Below are positions 31,239-38,193 of a stretch of DNA of 38,193 nt, one piece after another. How positions within the stretch are numbered: the stretch's first letter is position 1; each line of letters starts with the position of its first letter. A model generated the notes under the pieces. That model did not search any database, was not told the origin of the DNA, and worked only from the letters and a program-made list of their open reading frames with translations. Source of the DNA: Candidatus Binatia bacterium. Lineage in GTDB: Bacteria; Desulfobacterota; Binatia; UBA9968. The DNA is taken from assembly GCA_036504975.1 (NCBI GenBank), contig DASXUF010000100.1:1-38193 (forward strand). Direction: 5' to 3'. Both the position numbers and the translations under genes were made by a program.

Positions 31239-32771
31239 ATGGTGGTAACTCATGGCGTCGGCCGGCTCGTCGAGCCGTTTAGCGCTCGGGCTTGGGAACC
31301 CGCGGAAATATTTGGCCGCTGCCAAGCTAGAGCCGCTTATTTCGCTCAACGCGGCGTCGGGCGTCACGATCGGATTTTCCTTCACCACGGCAATACCCTC
31401 GAGTTCTTCGTCGATCTGCTGGCAAGCTGGCATCTCGGCGCGTGCGCGGTTCCGGTCGATGGCCGGCTGACGCCCTATGAGATTGCGGCACTGGCGCAAG
31501 CGGCCGGACCCAAGCTTTCCGTTTGGAAGGAATCGCCCCCTGATGCGACGATACGCGCACTGTTAGACCTCGGTATCGGCGTCGTGACGGCGGATGAAGC
31601 CGCGGCACTTGCGGGTGCGCGCGCTCCTTCCTCCAGCCTTTCAAGCCCGGACGACGAAGCCCTGATTCTATTCACTTCGGGGACCACGGGAAAACCCAAG
31701 GGCGTCATTCATACTCACCGGTCGCTCGGCGCCAGGTGGAGCAGCTTGCGCAGCTTCCTCGGGATCGAGACCTTCCGTAGAACCTTGTGCTTGCTGCCGA
31801 CGCACTTCGGTCACGGACTCATCTGCAACTCCCTTTTTCCCTGGCTCTTCGGTCAAGACCTCTACGTGCTGCCGCCTTTTCGTACCGACATTCTTGCCGG
31901 GCTTGGGACGGTGATAGACCAATATGCCATCACCTTTCTCTCCTCAGTGCCAACGGTGTGGCGGCTCGCGCTGAAAATCGCAAAGCCACCCGAAGGGAGT
32001 TCGCTTGAGCGCGTCTTTTGCGGGTCCGCGCCGCTGTCGGGGGCGCTATGGCGCTCGGTGCAGCAATGGACCCGTGCCAAGGAGGTGATGAATGCCTACG
32101 GGATAACCGAGACCGGGAGCTGGCTCGCGGGTACGACGGTCGCGAACGCGGTGCCCGAAGACGGCCTGATCGGCGAAGTTTGGGGTGGGGAACTCGTTGT
32201 TCTACGAACCGGCGACACGGCGATCTCGCCGTTATCTTCCGAGCGTTGTAGGCCCAATGAAGACGGCTATGTGTGGATCAAAACGCCGGCGTTGATGAAG
32301 GGCTATCTCGGGCGTGAAGACCTCAGGGCGGAAGTCGTCTTAGACGGATGGTTCTCCACCCGAGATATAGGCGCCGTCGACGAGCGCGGGTATCTCTACT
32401 TGCGCGGACGGGCGCGCGAGGAGATCAATAAGAGCGGTCAGAAGATCTATCCCGGCGACATCGACAGTGTGATCGAGCGTTTCGATGAGACCGTCGATGT
32501 CTGCGCCTTCGGATTTTCCGAACCGCTTCAGGGCGAAGACGTGGGCGTTGCGGTGGTTCTAAGATCGTCTTCCGAAGAAGCGCTCATCCGGCTGCATCAA
32601 TGGACCGGCAGACATCTGGCGGTTCATCAAATGCCCCAGCGTTGGTACCTGCTCAAGGAACTCCCGCGCACCTCAGCCGGCAAAGTCAACCGGCGGGACG
32701 TGGCCGACTTCTGCGAAACTCTCGCTCCGGTTCCGATGGCTAAGTTGCTTCGGGAGCGCGCCGCCCCATGA
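31239..32771 (+). CDS. AMP-dependent acyl/aryl ligase (class I adenylate-forming enzyme)
   Basis: A 510-residue adenylating enzyme. It has the A3 motif LFTSGTTGKPKGV at about 144-156, A5 NAYGITETG at 285-293, A7 STRDIG with Asp376, A8 near Arg391 (YLRGRAREEINKSGQKIYP) and A10 PRTSAGKVNR with Lys482. All catalytic residues are present. The last codons overlap the ACP-GNAT gene start (ATGA), so the two are translated together, which suggests that the ligase loads an acyl or aminoacyl group onto that protein's carrier domain. The acid used is not visible. No ribosome binding site beyond a weak AGGA is seen at ATG 31239. Confidence 0.85.
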   Translation: MVVTHGVGRLVEPFSARAWEPAEIFGRCQARAAYFAQRGVGRHDRIFLHHGNTLEFFVDLLASWHLGACAVPVDGRLTPYEIAALAQAAGPKLSVWKESPPDATIRALLDLGIGVVTADEAAALAGARAPSSSLSSPDDEALILFTSGTTGKPKGVIHTHRSLGARWSSLRSFLGIETFRRTLCLLPTHFGHGLICNSLFPWLFGQDLYVLPPFRTDILAGLGTVIDQYAITFLSSVPTVWRLALKIAKPPEGSSLERVFCGSAPLSGALWRSVQQWTRAKEVMNAYGITETGSWLAGTTVANAVPEDGLIGEVWGGELVVLRTGDTAISPLSSERCRPNEDGYVWIKTPALMKGYLGREDLRAEVVLDGWFSTRDIGAVDERGYLYLRGRAREEINKSGQKIYPGDIDSVIERFDETVDVCAFGFSEPLQGEDVGVAVVLRSSSEEALIRLHQWTGRHLAVHQMPQRWYLLKELPRTSAGKVNRRDVADFCETLAPVPMAKLLRERAAP

Positions 32772-34254
32772 GCAAACCCTCCCGCGAGGCGGAAGTGCAA
32801 CCCGGCGCCGACGAGACGGTAGATCAGTCGTCTTTGCGCGACGAGTTGCTGGCGCAATTCGAGCGTTGGGGGATCGATCTGTCTTCGGCTCGCGACGGCT
32901 CGCTCGTCGCTTCGGGACTCTTCGATTCGCTGGCTCTTTTTAATCTGGTTCTCTGGATCGAAGCGAAAACCGGGCGCGCCATCGACCCAACTTCCGTGGA
33001 CATCACAAAAGAGTGGGATTCGGTTGCGAATATCCTGCGCTATCTGCGGCGTACCTTAGCCGTGTCCGACTCCGGCGCCGCCCCGCGCTCGCGGGCGGCC
33101 CCGCGCCCGTTGCCGCAATCCGGCTACCGGATCGTGAGATACGATCCAAGCTTCAGGCATACCGTCGCACAATTCCAAACGGGCCTATGGAGCCCCGATC
33201 CGGAGCTCAATCTGCGCTATCTCGAATGGAAACATGAGAGCAACCCGTATTCCGTTGCGCCTGAACTATATCTCGCGTTTCATAACGACGCGCTGGTCGG
33301 CATGCGGGGATTTTACGCCTCTCGTTGGGAAGCGGGCGTGCCCGCGCGCCACTGGCCCGTGCTCGTCGCCGACGATATGCTCGTTCGCGAAGACCACCGC
33401 AACCTGGGATTGGTGACCCGGATCATGCAGACGGCATACGCGGGTCTTCGCGACTCGGAGTCGCGATTCCTTTTCAACTTGAGCGGCGGCAGACTCACCG
33501 TGCTGGGATCGCTCACCATGGGCTGGCGCAGCATCGGGATGCTGAAACCGCTGGGACGCCGACCTCGCGGAGCTAAGCTCCGTAGCGCCTTGCGCTTCCA
33601 TCTTGGTCAGGCGCCTTATCTTTGGCGATACTCGAAGGGCAGGTTGCTCTACAGCGCGGCGGAGCGACGCCCATTCGAACGACTCGATCGTGCGGACAAT
33701 CCGTTCGCCACGAAAGCCGGACCGGCCGTGGAAATAGACGCTTGCCCGAGGTCCAAGGCGATGGCGGCCTTGATCGATCGGATCGGACACGACGGACGAG
33801 TGCGCCACGTTCGAGACGAGTCTTACTTCGACTGGCGTTTTCGCAATCCTCTTTGCGAGTACCGGTTTCTCTACGTGGGGAAGGATATCTTGGACGGCTA
33901 TCTCGTGCTGAAGAGAGAGATCGGCAAGCCCGGACCGTCCCCGCGTGTGAACATCGTCGATCTCGAGGCGATGAACGGCGCTGTGCAGGCGGCGCTCCTG
34001 GAAGCCGCGGTGGATGCGGGCGCCTTCGCCGAACTCGTCATCTGGTCCGCTACGGCGAACGATCAATTGCTGAACCTGCTCGGCGCGACCGGATTTGCCC
34101 CGGTCGATGAGGCGCTGACCGCCTTTGGTTGTCCGTGCATCCTGGTTCGCCCCATGAAAGACGAGTGTCTTGACGATGACTGGCGCTTGGGCGACACGAG
34201 GCTGCTCGATCCCGCAGTTGGGATATGCGGATGCTTTATTCCATGGCCGGTTGA
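32768..34254 (+). pseudogene. ACP domain fused to GNAT acyltransferase, frameshifted near the 3' end
   Basis: The N-terminus (about 20-95) is an acyl carrier protein with the phosphopantetheine site GLFDSLAL (Ser54). From about 118 a GNAT-type acyltransferase follows, with LVREDHRNLGLVTRIM as the acyl-CoA-binding loop and YFDWRFRNP later, as in acyltransferases of exopolysaccharide clusters. A Pro/Arg/Ala-rich linker joins them. In the sequenced frame the ORF runs 350 bases into the next gene. Adding one base at 34217 (GCA-CGT-TGG) restores DPARWDMRMLYSMAG and a TGA at 34254, so a single-base deletion is likely. The corrected protein is about 495 residues. It is coupled to the AMP-ligase by an ATGA overlap. 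It may be a sequencing error instead of a true lesion. Confidence 0.75.
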
Positions 34255-34310
34255 TGCCGAAACCGGCGCCGTGATACGAGTTTATTCCAGACACCAGGGA
34301 GGAAGTGCCG

Positions 34311-35396
34311 ATGCTCGGACCATCCAAAACCAGAATCATCGACGGCGACGGCCATATTATCGAGGACAACGGCGGAATCATCGCCCATATGACTTCCCCT
34401 TATCGGGAAATTTTTCACCGCAAGGGCGTGGTCTTTCCGCCGCTCGACCATTTCCATGCCGGACGCGCGGTGGAAACGCCGCCGCAGAGGGACGGGCGGC
34501 CGCCCGTCGGCCCCGAAGGCTGGCTCGCTTTTCTCGACGACGTCGGCATCGAATGGACCGTGCTCTACCCGACGGTCGCGCTTTCCTATGGGAAGATCGT
34601 CAGCCTCGACTACGCGGTGGAGGTTTCGCGCGCGTACAACGACTGGCTCTATGACGCCTACTTGAAGTTCGACCCGCGCTTCAAGGGAATGGCGCTGATC
34701 CCGATGCAGGACCCGGAGGAAGCCGCCAAAGAACTCCGGCGCGCGGTCACCGAGCTGGGGATGTTGGGCGCGATGATGCCGTCCAACGGCCTCGCGCATC
34801 CGTTGGGCGCGAAGGCGTACTGGCCGGTTTACGCCGAGGCCGATCGCCTCGGCTGCTGCCTTGCGATCCACGGCGGCTGCCACGACCGCTTCGGCATGGA
34901 CCACATGAACATGTACGTGCCCGTGCACGCGCTGGGCCATCCATGGGGGCTCACGGTCAGCTTCGCCGATATCCTTTATAACGGCATCTTCGACCGCTTC
35001 CCGCGCGTCCGGATCGCCTTCCTCGAAGGCGGCGTCGCCTGGCTCTTGCTCTGTATCGAACGGCTGTACGCGTCGCATGAAACCCACTTCCAGCATATTC
35101 CAGCGGGCCAGTTCGGAGTCCGGGAGGAGGAGGATCCGAAAAAGTATATCCTCAAACTGATCAAGCAGGACCGCGTCTTCCTCGGCTGCGAAACGGAGGA
35201 GCTGACGATGCCCTTCGCCGTCAAAGTCGTCGGCAACAAGCCGTTCCTGTACTCTTCCGACTTTCCGCACGAAGTCACGAACGAGAGCTGCAAGCGCGAC
35301 ATCGCCGAGCTGATGGAGAGCGGGGATATCAGCGAGGACGACAAGGCGGCGATTCTCTATCGGAACGCGGAGAGGTTTTACAAGCTCCCGCTTTAA
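34311..35396 (+). CDS. Amidohydrolase family 2 metal-dependent hydrolase or decarboxylase
   Basis: A 361-residue paralogue of the enzyme at 1388-2473. It starts IIDGDGHIIEDNGG (Asp13 and His15 in the DxH pattern) and continues through RAVTELGMLGAMMPSNGL, LAIHGGCHDRFGMDH and YSSDFPHEVTNES, which supply metal and base positions. I choose ATG 34311 (AGGGAGGAAG eight bases upstream) over the in-frame GTG 34305. It follows the acyl-carrier gene by 56 bases if that gene is read to TGA 34254. Its substrate may be the amide or ester made by the ligase/acyltransferase pair; this is inference only. Confidence 0.82.
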   Translation: MLGPSKTRIIDGDGHIIEDNGGIIAHMTSPYREIFHRKGVVFPPLDHFHAGRAVETPPQRDGRPPVGPEGWLAFLDDVGIEWTVLYPTVALSYGKIVSLDYAVEVSRAYNDWLYDAYLKFDPRFKGMALIPMQDPEEAAKELRRAVTELGMLGAMMPSNGLAHPLGAKAYWPVYAEADRLGCCLAIHGGCHDRFGMDHMNMYVPVHALGHPWGLTVSFADILYNGIFDRFPRVRIAFLEGGVAWLLLCIERLYASHETHFQHIPAGQFGVREEEDPKKYILKLIKQDRVFLGCETEELTMPFAVKVVGNKPFLYSSDFPHEVTNESCKRDIAELMESGDISEDDKAAILYRNAERFYKLPL

Positions 35397-35471
35397 CGCA
35401 GGCCAATCCGTTAATCCAGTATTTCGGTACCATTTCGTCTATCCTCAATTCGCAAGAGACGGACTAAATTG

Positions 35472-35499
35472 CTTGATCTCGGGTGCATGTGACTATATT
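35472..35499 (+). promoter_or_regulatory. weak candidate promoter of hisS
   Basis: CTTGAT (35472-35477) and TATATT (35494-35499) are spaced by 16 bases and lie 30 bases before the hisS ATG. The -35 box is poor, so this is tentative. Confidence 0.3.
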
Positions 35500-35529
35500 C
35501 TTGTTTGATTCCGGAATAAAATTACAGAA

Positions 35530-36804
35530 ATGAAGATCAGCTCGATCAAAGGATTTGTCGACATTCTTCCCGGCGAGGTCGAGACCTGGCAATTCGTGGA
35601 GGAGCAGGCGCGCGAGCTCTTTGCGCTCTACAACTTTTCCGAGATCCGCATACCGATCGTCGAGAAGACGGAGCTTTTCAGCCGCTCGCTCGGCGAGACG
35701 ACGGATATCGTCGAAAAAGAGATGTACACCTTCTCGGACCAGGACGCGAAAGGTTCGTCGTTGACTCTCAGGCCCGAAGGGACCGCGGGCGTGGTACGCG
35801 CCTACGTGGAAGGCGAGCTGTATCAGGTCGAGCCGGTGCGCAAGCTCTTTTACTTCGGCCCCATGTTCCGGCGCGAGCGGCCGCAAAAGGGAAGACAGCG
35901 CCAATTTTACCAGATCGGCGCGGAGGCGCTGGGGCGGGCGGATCCTGTGATCGACGCGGAGATTCTTCTCCTGCTGAGCGATTTCTTCTCGCGCGTCGGC
36001 CTGGAAGGCGTGACCCTGGAGCTCAATTCTCTCGGCTGCGTGCAGTGCCGTCCGGCCTACCGCTCTAAGTTGCTGGCGTTTTTGAAAGAGCTCGAAGGGA
36101 AGTTGTGCGAGAACTGCCGGCGGCGCATGGAGCGCAATCCGCTGAGGATCCTGGATTGCAAGGAAGAGTCATGCATCGAGGCGACGCGCGACGCGCCGTC
36201 GATTCTCGACTATTTGTGTGAAGCTTGCAAAGAGCACTTCGACTCCGTGCGGCATTTGCTGGGAGAGCGCGGCGTCGCTTACCAGCTCAACCCGCGCATG
36301 GTCCGCGGCCTGGACTATTATTGCCGGACGACGTTTGAGTGGACGAGCGACCAACTGGGCTCGCAAAACGCGGTCGCGGCGGGCGGGCGCTATGACGGTC
36401 TGGTCGCGGATCTCGGCGGCCCGCCGACCCCCGGCGTCGGTTTTGCGCTTGGGATGGAAAGGCTGGTCCTGCTTCTGGGAATGAGAGAGACGAGGCCGGC
36501 GGCGCGGCCGATGCTTTTTCTGGTGTGGGTCGGGGACGCCGGGCGATCGTGGGCGTTTCCCGCCGCGCACAGATTGCGCCGGTGCGGTATCAGCGTCGAG
36601 ATGGAGGGAGAGAAGAAGAGTCTCAAGAGCCAGATGAGGCGGGCGGATAAGCTCCGCGCTCAGTATGTCCTCATCGTTGGCGACGACGAGCTCGGCAAGG
36701 GAATCGGGCAGCTCCGTAATATGGATACCAAGGAACAGTCGGAGTTGAAGCTGGACGGCCTCGAAGAGCAGCTCGCGGCGCAATTGACAGCCAATGCAAA
36801 ATGA
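35530..36804 (+). CDS. hisS: Histidyl-tRNA synthetase
   Basis: A 424-residue class II synthetase, near the usual bacterial length. It joins histidine to tRNA-His in the cytoplasm. KGFVDILPGEVETW is the typical start. Motif 2 is FYFGPMFRRERPQKGRQRQF, the HisA-type motif VRGLDYYCRTTFEW binds histidine, and motif 3 is GVGFALGMERL. GGRYDGLV is also conserved. The C-terminal anticodon-binding domain ends in EEQLAAQLTANAK. No strong ribosome binding site is seen. It precedes aspS by 453 bases, a common bacterial pairing. Confidence 0.95.
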   Translation: MKISSIKGFVDILPGEVETWQFVEEQARELFALYNFSEIRIPIVEKTELFSRSLGETTDIVEKEMYTFSDQDAKGSSLTLRPEGTAGVVRAYVEGELYQVEPVRKLFYFGPMFRRERPQKGRQRQFYQIGAEALGRADPVIDAEILLLLSDFFSRVGLEGVTLELNSLGCVQCRPAYRSKLLAFLKELEGKLCENCRRRMERNPLRILDCKEESCIEATRDAPSILDYLCEACKEHFDSVRHLLGERGVAYQLNPRMVRGLDYYCRTTFEWTSDQLGSQNAVAAGGRYDGLVADLGGPPTPGVGFALGMERLVLLLGMRETRPAARPMLFLVWVGDAGRSWAFPAAHRLRRCGISVEMEGEKKSLKSQMRRADKLRAQYVLIVGDDELGKGIGQLRNMDTKEQSELKLDGLEEQLAAQLTANAK

Positions 36805-37006
36805 AAATTCTTGAAAAACGGCTATGAAAAGTCAAATTTACGAGCGTAAACCGGGCTTCTCACAAAGCTACTTATTGAGTAGGATTGTGAGGAATGCCCA
36901 AAGACCGACGAAAGTTCCATTTTTCATTCTAGAAAACAGGTCTAACACGCTTGGGTGGCCTAAGCCTTGGTCAGTCATTTTGCAAATCTCACAGTCCCAA
37001 GGGCTT

Positions 37007-37029
37007 CCTTCTCCCCTGTGGGGAGAAGG
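37007..37029. repeat. palindromic repeat hairpin
   Basis: CCTTCTCCCC at 37007-37016 pairs perfectly with GGGGAGAAGG at 37020-37029 over a TGT loop, and is followed by GTCAGGATGAGGGG. This look is common in interspersed repeats of proteobacteria-like genomes. Confidence 0.65.
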
Positions 37030-37057
37030 TCAGGATGAGGGGTTCTACGAGGATACA

Positions 37058-37094
37058 ACCCTCACCCTTGCCCTCTCCCGCAGGCGGGAGAGGG
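37058..37094. repeat. palindromic repeat of the CCCTCACCCT family
   Basis: CCCTCTCCCG at 37071-37080 pairs perfectly with CGGGAGAGGG at 37085-37094. The leading arm from 37058 matches 27789-27810 at 21 of 22 positions, so this and the element in the DOMON gene end are the same family. Confidence 0.65.
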
Positions 37095-37257
37095 TAACAA
37101 AAGGGTTTTTTGTTGAGCGCATTTGCCATACTTTAGGCTTCTTCATCACTCACACGCGCACGATACTTAGCCGTTATTCAAGAATTGCAAAGTGTAAAGT
37201 TAAAAAGAGATCTCATTTTCCATTTTGCACTTTGCCTTTTGAATTGAGCCTGTAGTT

Positions 37258-38193
37258 ATGGATAGGGCGTTTACCGATCAACTGGGAGAGTGGCGGCGGA
37301 GCTGCTACTGCGGCGAGCCGCGGGTCGAGGCAGTCGGCCGGGAGCTGATCCTTGTCGGCTGGGCGCAGCGGCGACGCGATCATGGCGGACTGATCTTCGT
37401 CGATCTCCGCGACCGCAGCGGCATCGTGCAGGTCGTTTTCAATCCGGAAATAAGCCAGGCCGCGCACGAGAAAGCCAAGCAGATCCGCTCCGAGGACGTC
37501 ATCGCCGTGCGCGGAGTGCTTTCACGCCGGCCGCCGGAGACGATCAACCGCGAGCTCTCGACCGGCGAGGTCGAGCTGCTGGTTCATGAAGTGCGCCTGC
37601 TCAACGCCTCGGAAGTCCCGCCGTTTCCGATCGAGGACGACGGCGAAGTAACCGAGAACACGCGGCTAAAGTACCGCTATCTCGATCTGCGCCGGCCGCG
37701 CAGCCTCGCGCCGCTCACCCTCCGCCATCGCATGACGAAGAAAATCCGCGACTACTTCGACTCCCTCGGTTTCATCGAGGTCGAGACGCCGGTGCTCACC
37801 AAGAGCACGCCGGAAGGCGCGCGGGACTATCTTGTTCCGAGCCGGATGTATCACGGAAAATTCTACGCGCTGCCGCAATCGCCGCAGCTCTTCAAGCAGA
37901 TCCTGATGGTGGCCGGCCTCGACCGCTATTTTCAGATCGTGCGCTGCTTCCGCGACGAGGACCTGCGCGCCGACCGCCAGCCCGAATTCACCCAGCTCGA
38001 CGTCGAGATGTCCTTCATCCAGCCGGAGGACATTATTCAAGTCATCGAAGGAATGATGGCGCTCTTGTTCAAAGAGTTGAAGGGCATCGATATCGAGCGC
38101 CCGTTCCCGCGCCTATCGTGGGCGGAAGCGCGCGCGCGCTACGGCACGGACAAGCCGGACCTGCGCTTCGGTCTTGAGCTGAAGGATTTCTCG
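37258..38193 (+). CDS. aspS: Aspartyl-tRNA synthetase, N-terminal part (runs off the window)
   Basis: An open frame from ATG 37258 to the last base, 312 codons with no stop, so it is the N-terminal half of a roughly 590-residue protein. The OB-fold anticodon-binding domain contains [22 protein letters not shown]. Motif 1 region [15 protein letters not shown], the flipping-loop [14 protein letters not shown], and motif 2 [18 protein letters not shown] follow. His42 (RRRDHGG) is the residue found in non-discriminating AspRS, where discriminating enzymes such as that of E. coli have Leu. A non-discriminating enzyme would also charge tRNA-Asn. No strong ribosome binding site is visible. Confidence 0.93.
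   Translation, partial: MDRAFTDQLGEWRRSCYCGEPRVEAVGRELILVGWAQRRRDHGGLIFVDLRDRSGIVQVVFNPEISQAAHEKAKQIRSEDVIAVRGVLSRRPPETINRELSTGEVELLVHEVRLLNASEVPPFPIEDDGEVTENTRLKYRYLDLRRPRSLAPLTLRHRMTKKIRDYFDSLGFIEVETPVLTKSTPEGARDYLVPSRMYHGKFYALPQSPQLFKQILMVAGLDRYFQIVRCFRDEDLRADRQPEFTQLDVEMSFIQPEDIIQVIEGMMALLFKELKGIDIERPFPRLSWAEARARYGTDKPDLRFGLELKDFS

Larger units (their letters stand above)
36805..37257. other. Repeat-rich intergenic region between hisS and aspS
   Basis: No gene is supported here. The region holds two perfect 10-bp-stem hairpins (37007-37029 and 37071-37094) and, at about 37186-37245, an imperfect inverted repeat (TTGCAAAGTGTAAAG paired with TTTTGCACTTTGCC). A 143-codon frame through this region is made of repeat sequence and is rejected. 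Confidence 0.6.

Noticed and set aside
34236-35270. 344-codon minus-strand frame opposite the amidohydrolase
   Set aside because: Antisense shadow without motifs or start signals; the plus-strand enzyme is a clear family member.
36824-37255. 143-codon plus-strand frame between hisS and aspS
   Set aside because: It is built from palindromic repeats and has no start signal or protein-like composition.
1-38193. tRNA, rRNA and CRISPR arrays
   Set aside because: No cloverleaf-like gene, ribosomal RNA stretch or regularly spaced repeat array was recognised by eye.

Overview
The window reads as a chromosomal stretch of an uncultured, moderately GC-rich Gram-negative bacterium. Signal peptides, a lipobox, exported solute-binding proteins and a LepB-type protein all point to a cell envelope with a periplasm. 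The content (many NMT1/THI5-like, Bug/TctC-like and iron-type solute-binding proteins beside amidohydrolases, cupins and thiamine or flavin enzymes) resembles soil lineages formerly called Deltaproteobacteria, Binatota/Tectomicrobia or Rokubacteria. That placement is inference from gene style only; no rRNA or decisive marker is present.

Layout. At 1-75 lies the 5' end of an IS630-like transposase gene leaving the window. From 324 to 3516 (+) there is a Bug-type solute-binding protein, an amidohydrolase and an NMT1-like binding protein. From 7411 down to 3614 (-) there is a catabolic cluster: an AgrE-type ornithine cyclodeaminase, an arginine dihydrolase/DDAH-like enzyme, an Asp/Glu-racemase-fold protein that lacks the usual cysteines, and an alpha/beta hydrolase. 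The first two together look like a split version of the cyanobacterial AgrE/ArgZ arginine-to-proline enzyme. From 7412 to 9404 the DNA is sparse and repeat-rich with small proteins of unknown function. From 9467 to 14788 come a cupin, a GST, an exported glutathione peroxidase, a LepB homologue that lacks both catalytic-dyad residues, a DUF6282-like metal hydrolase, a TPR protein and a Phd/RelE-like toxin-antitoxin pair.

From 14767 to 19284 (-) lies a Nudix hydrolase, two solute-binding proteins and a thiamine-diphosphate enzyme, with two gene remnants between them (the 5' end of a rhodanese and the 5' end of a cupin). From 19363 to 21528 is a large c-heme/beta-propeller lipoprotein; then a DegT-type aminotransferase diverges from a methyltransferase. 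From 31052 down to 23721 (-) is an iron-type binding protein plus a tight run: alpha-hydroxy-acid oxidase, binding protein, cupin, DOMON protein, NamZ-like muramidase and GMC oxidoreductase. From 31239 to 35396 (+) an AMP-ligase is translationally coupled to an ACP-GNAT fusion (whose 3' end carries a frameshift), followed by a second amidohydrolase. The window ends with the housekeeping pair hisS and aspS, the latter running off the end.

How the genes fit together. Six periplasmic binding proteins occur with no permease or ATPase gene anywhere in the window, each next to a degradative enzyme, so they probably feed or sense for transport systems encoded elsewhere. Three interspersed palindromic repeat families sit between genes, and one of them supplies the C-terminal tail and stop codon of the DOMON protein.
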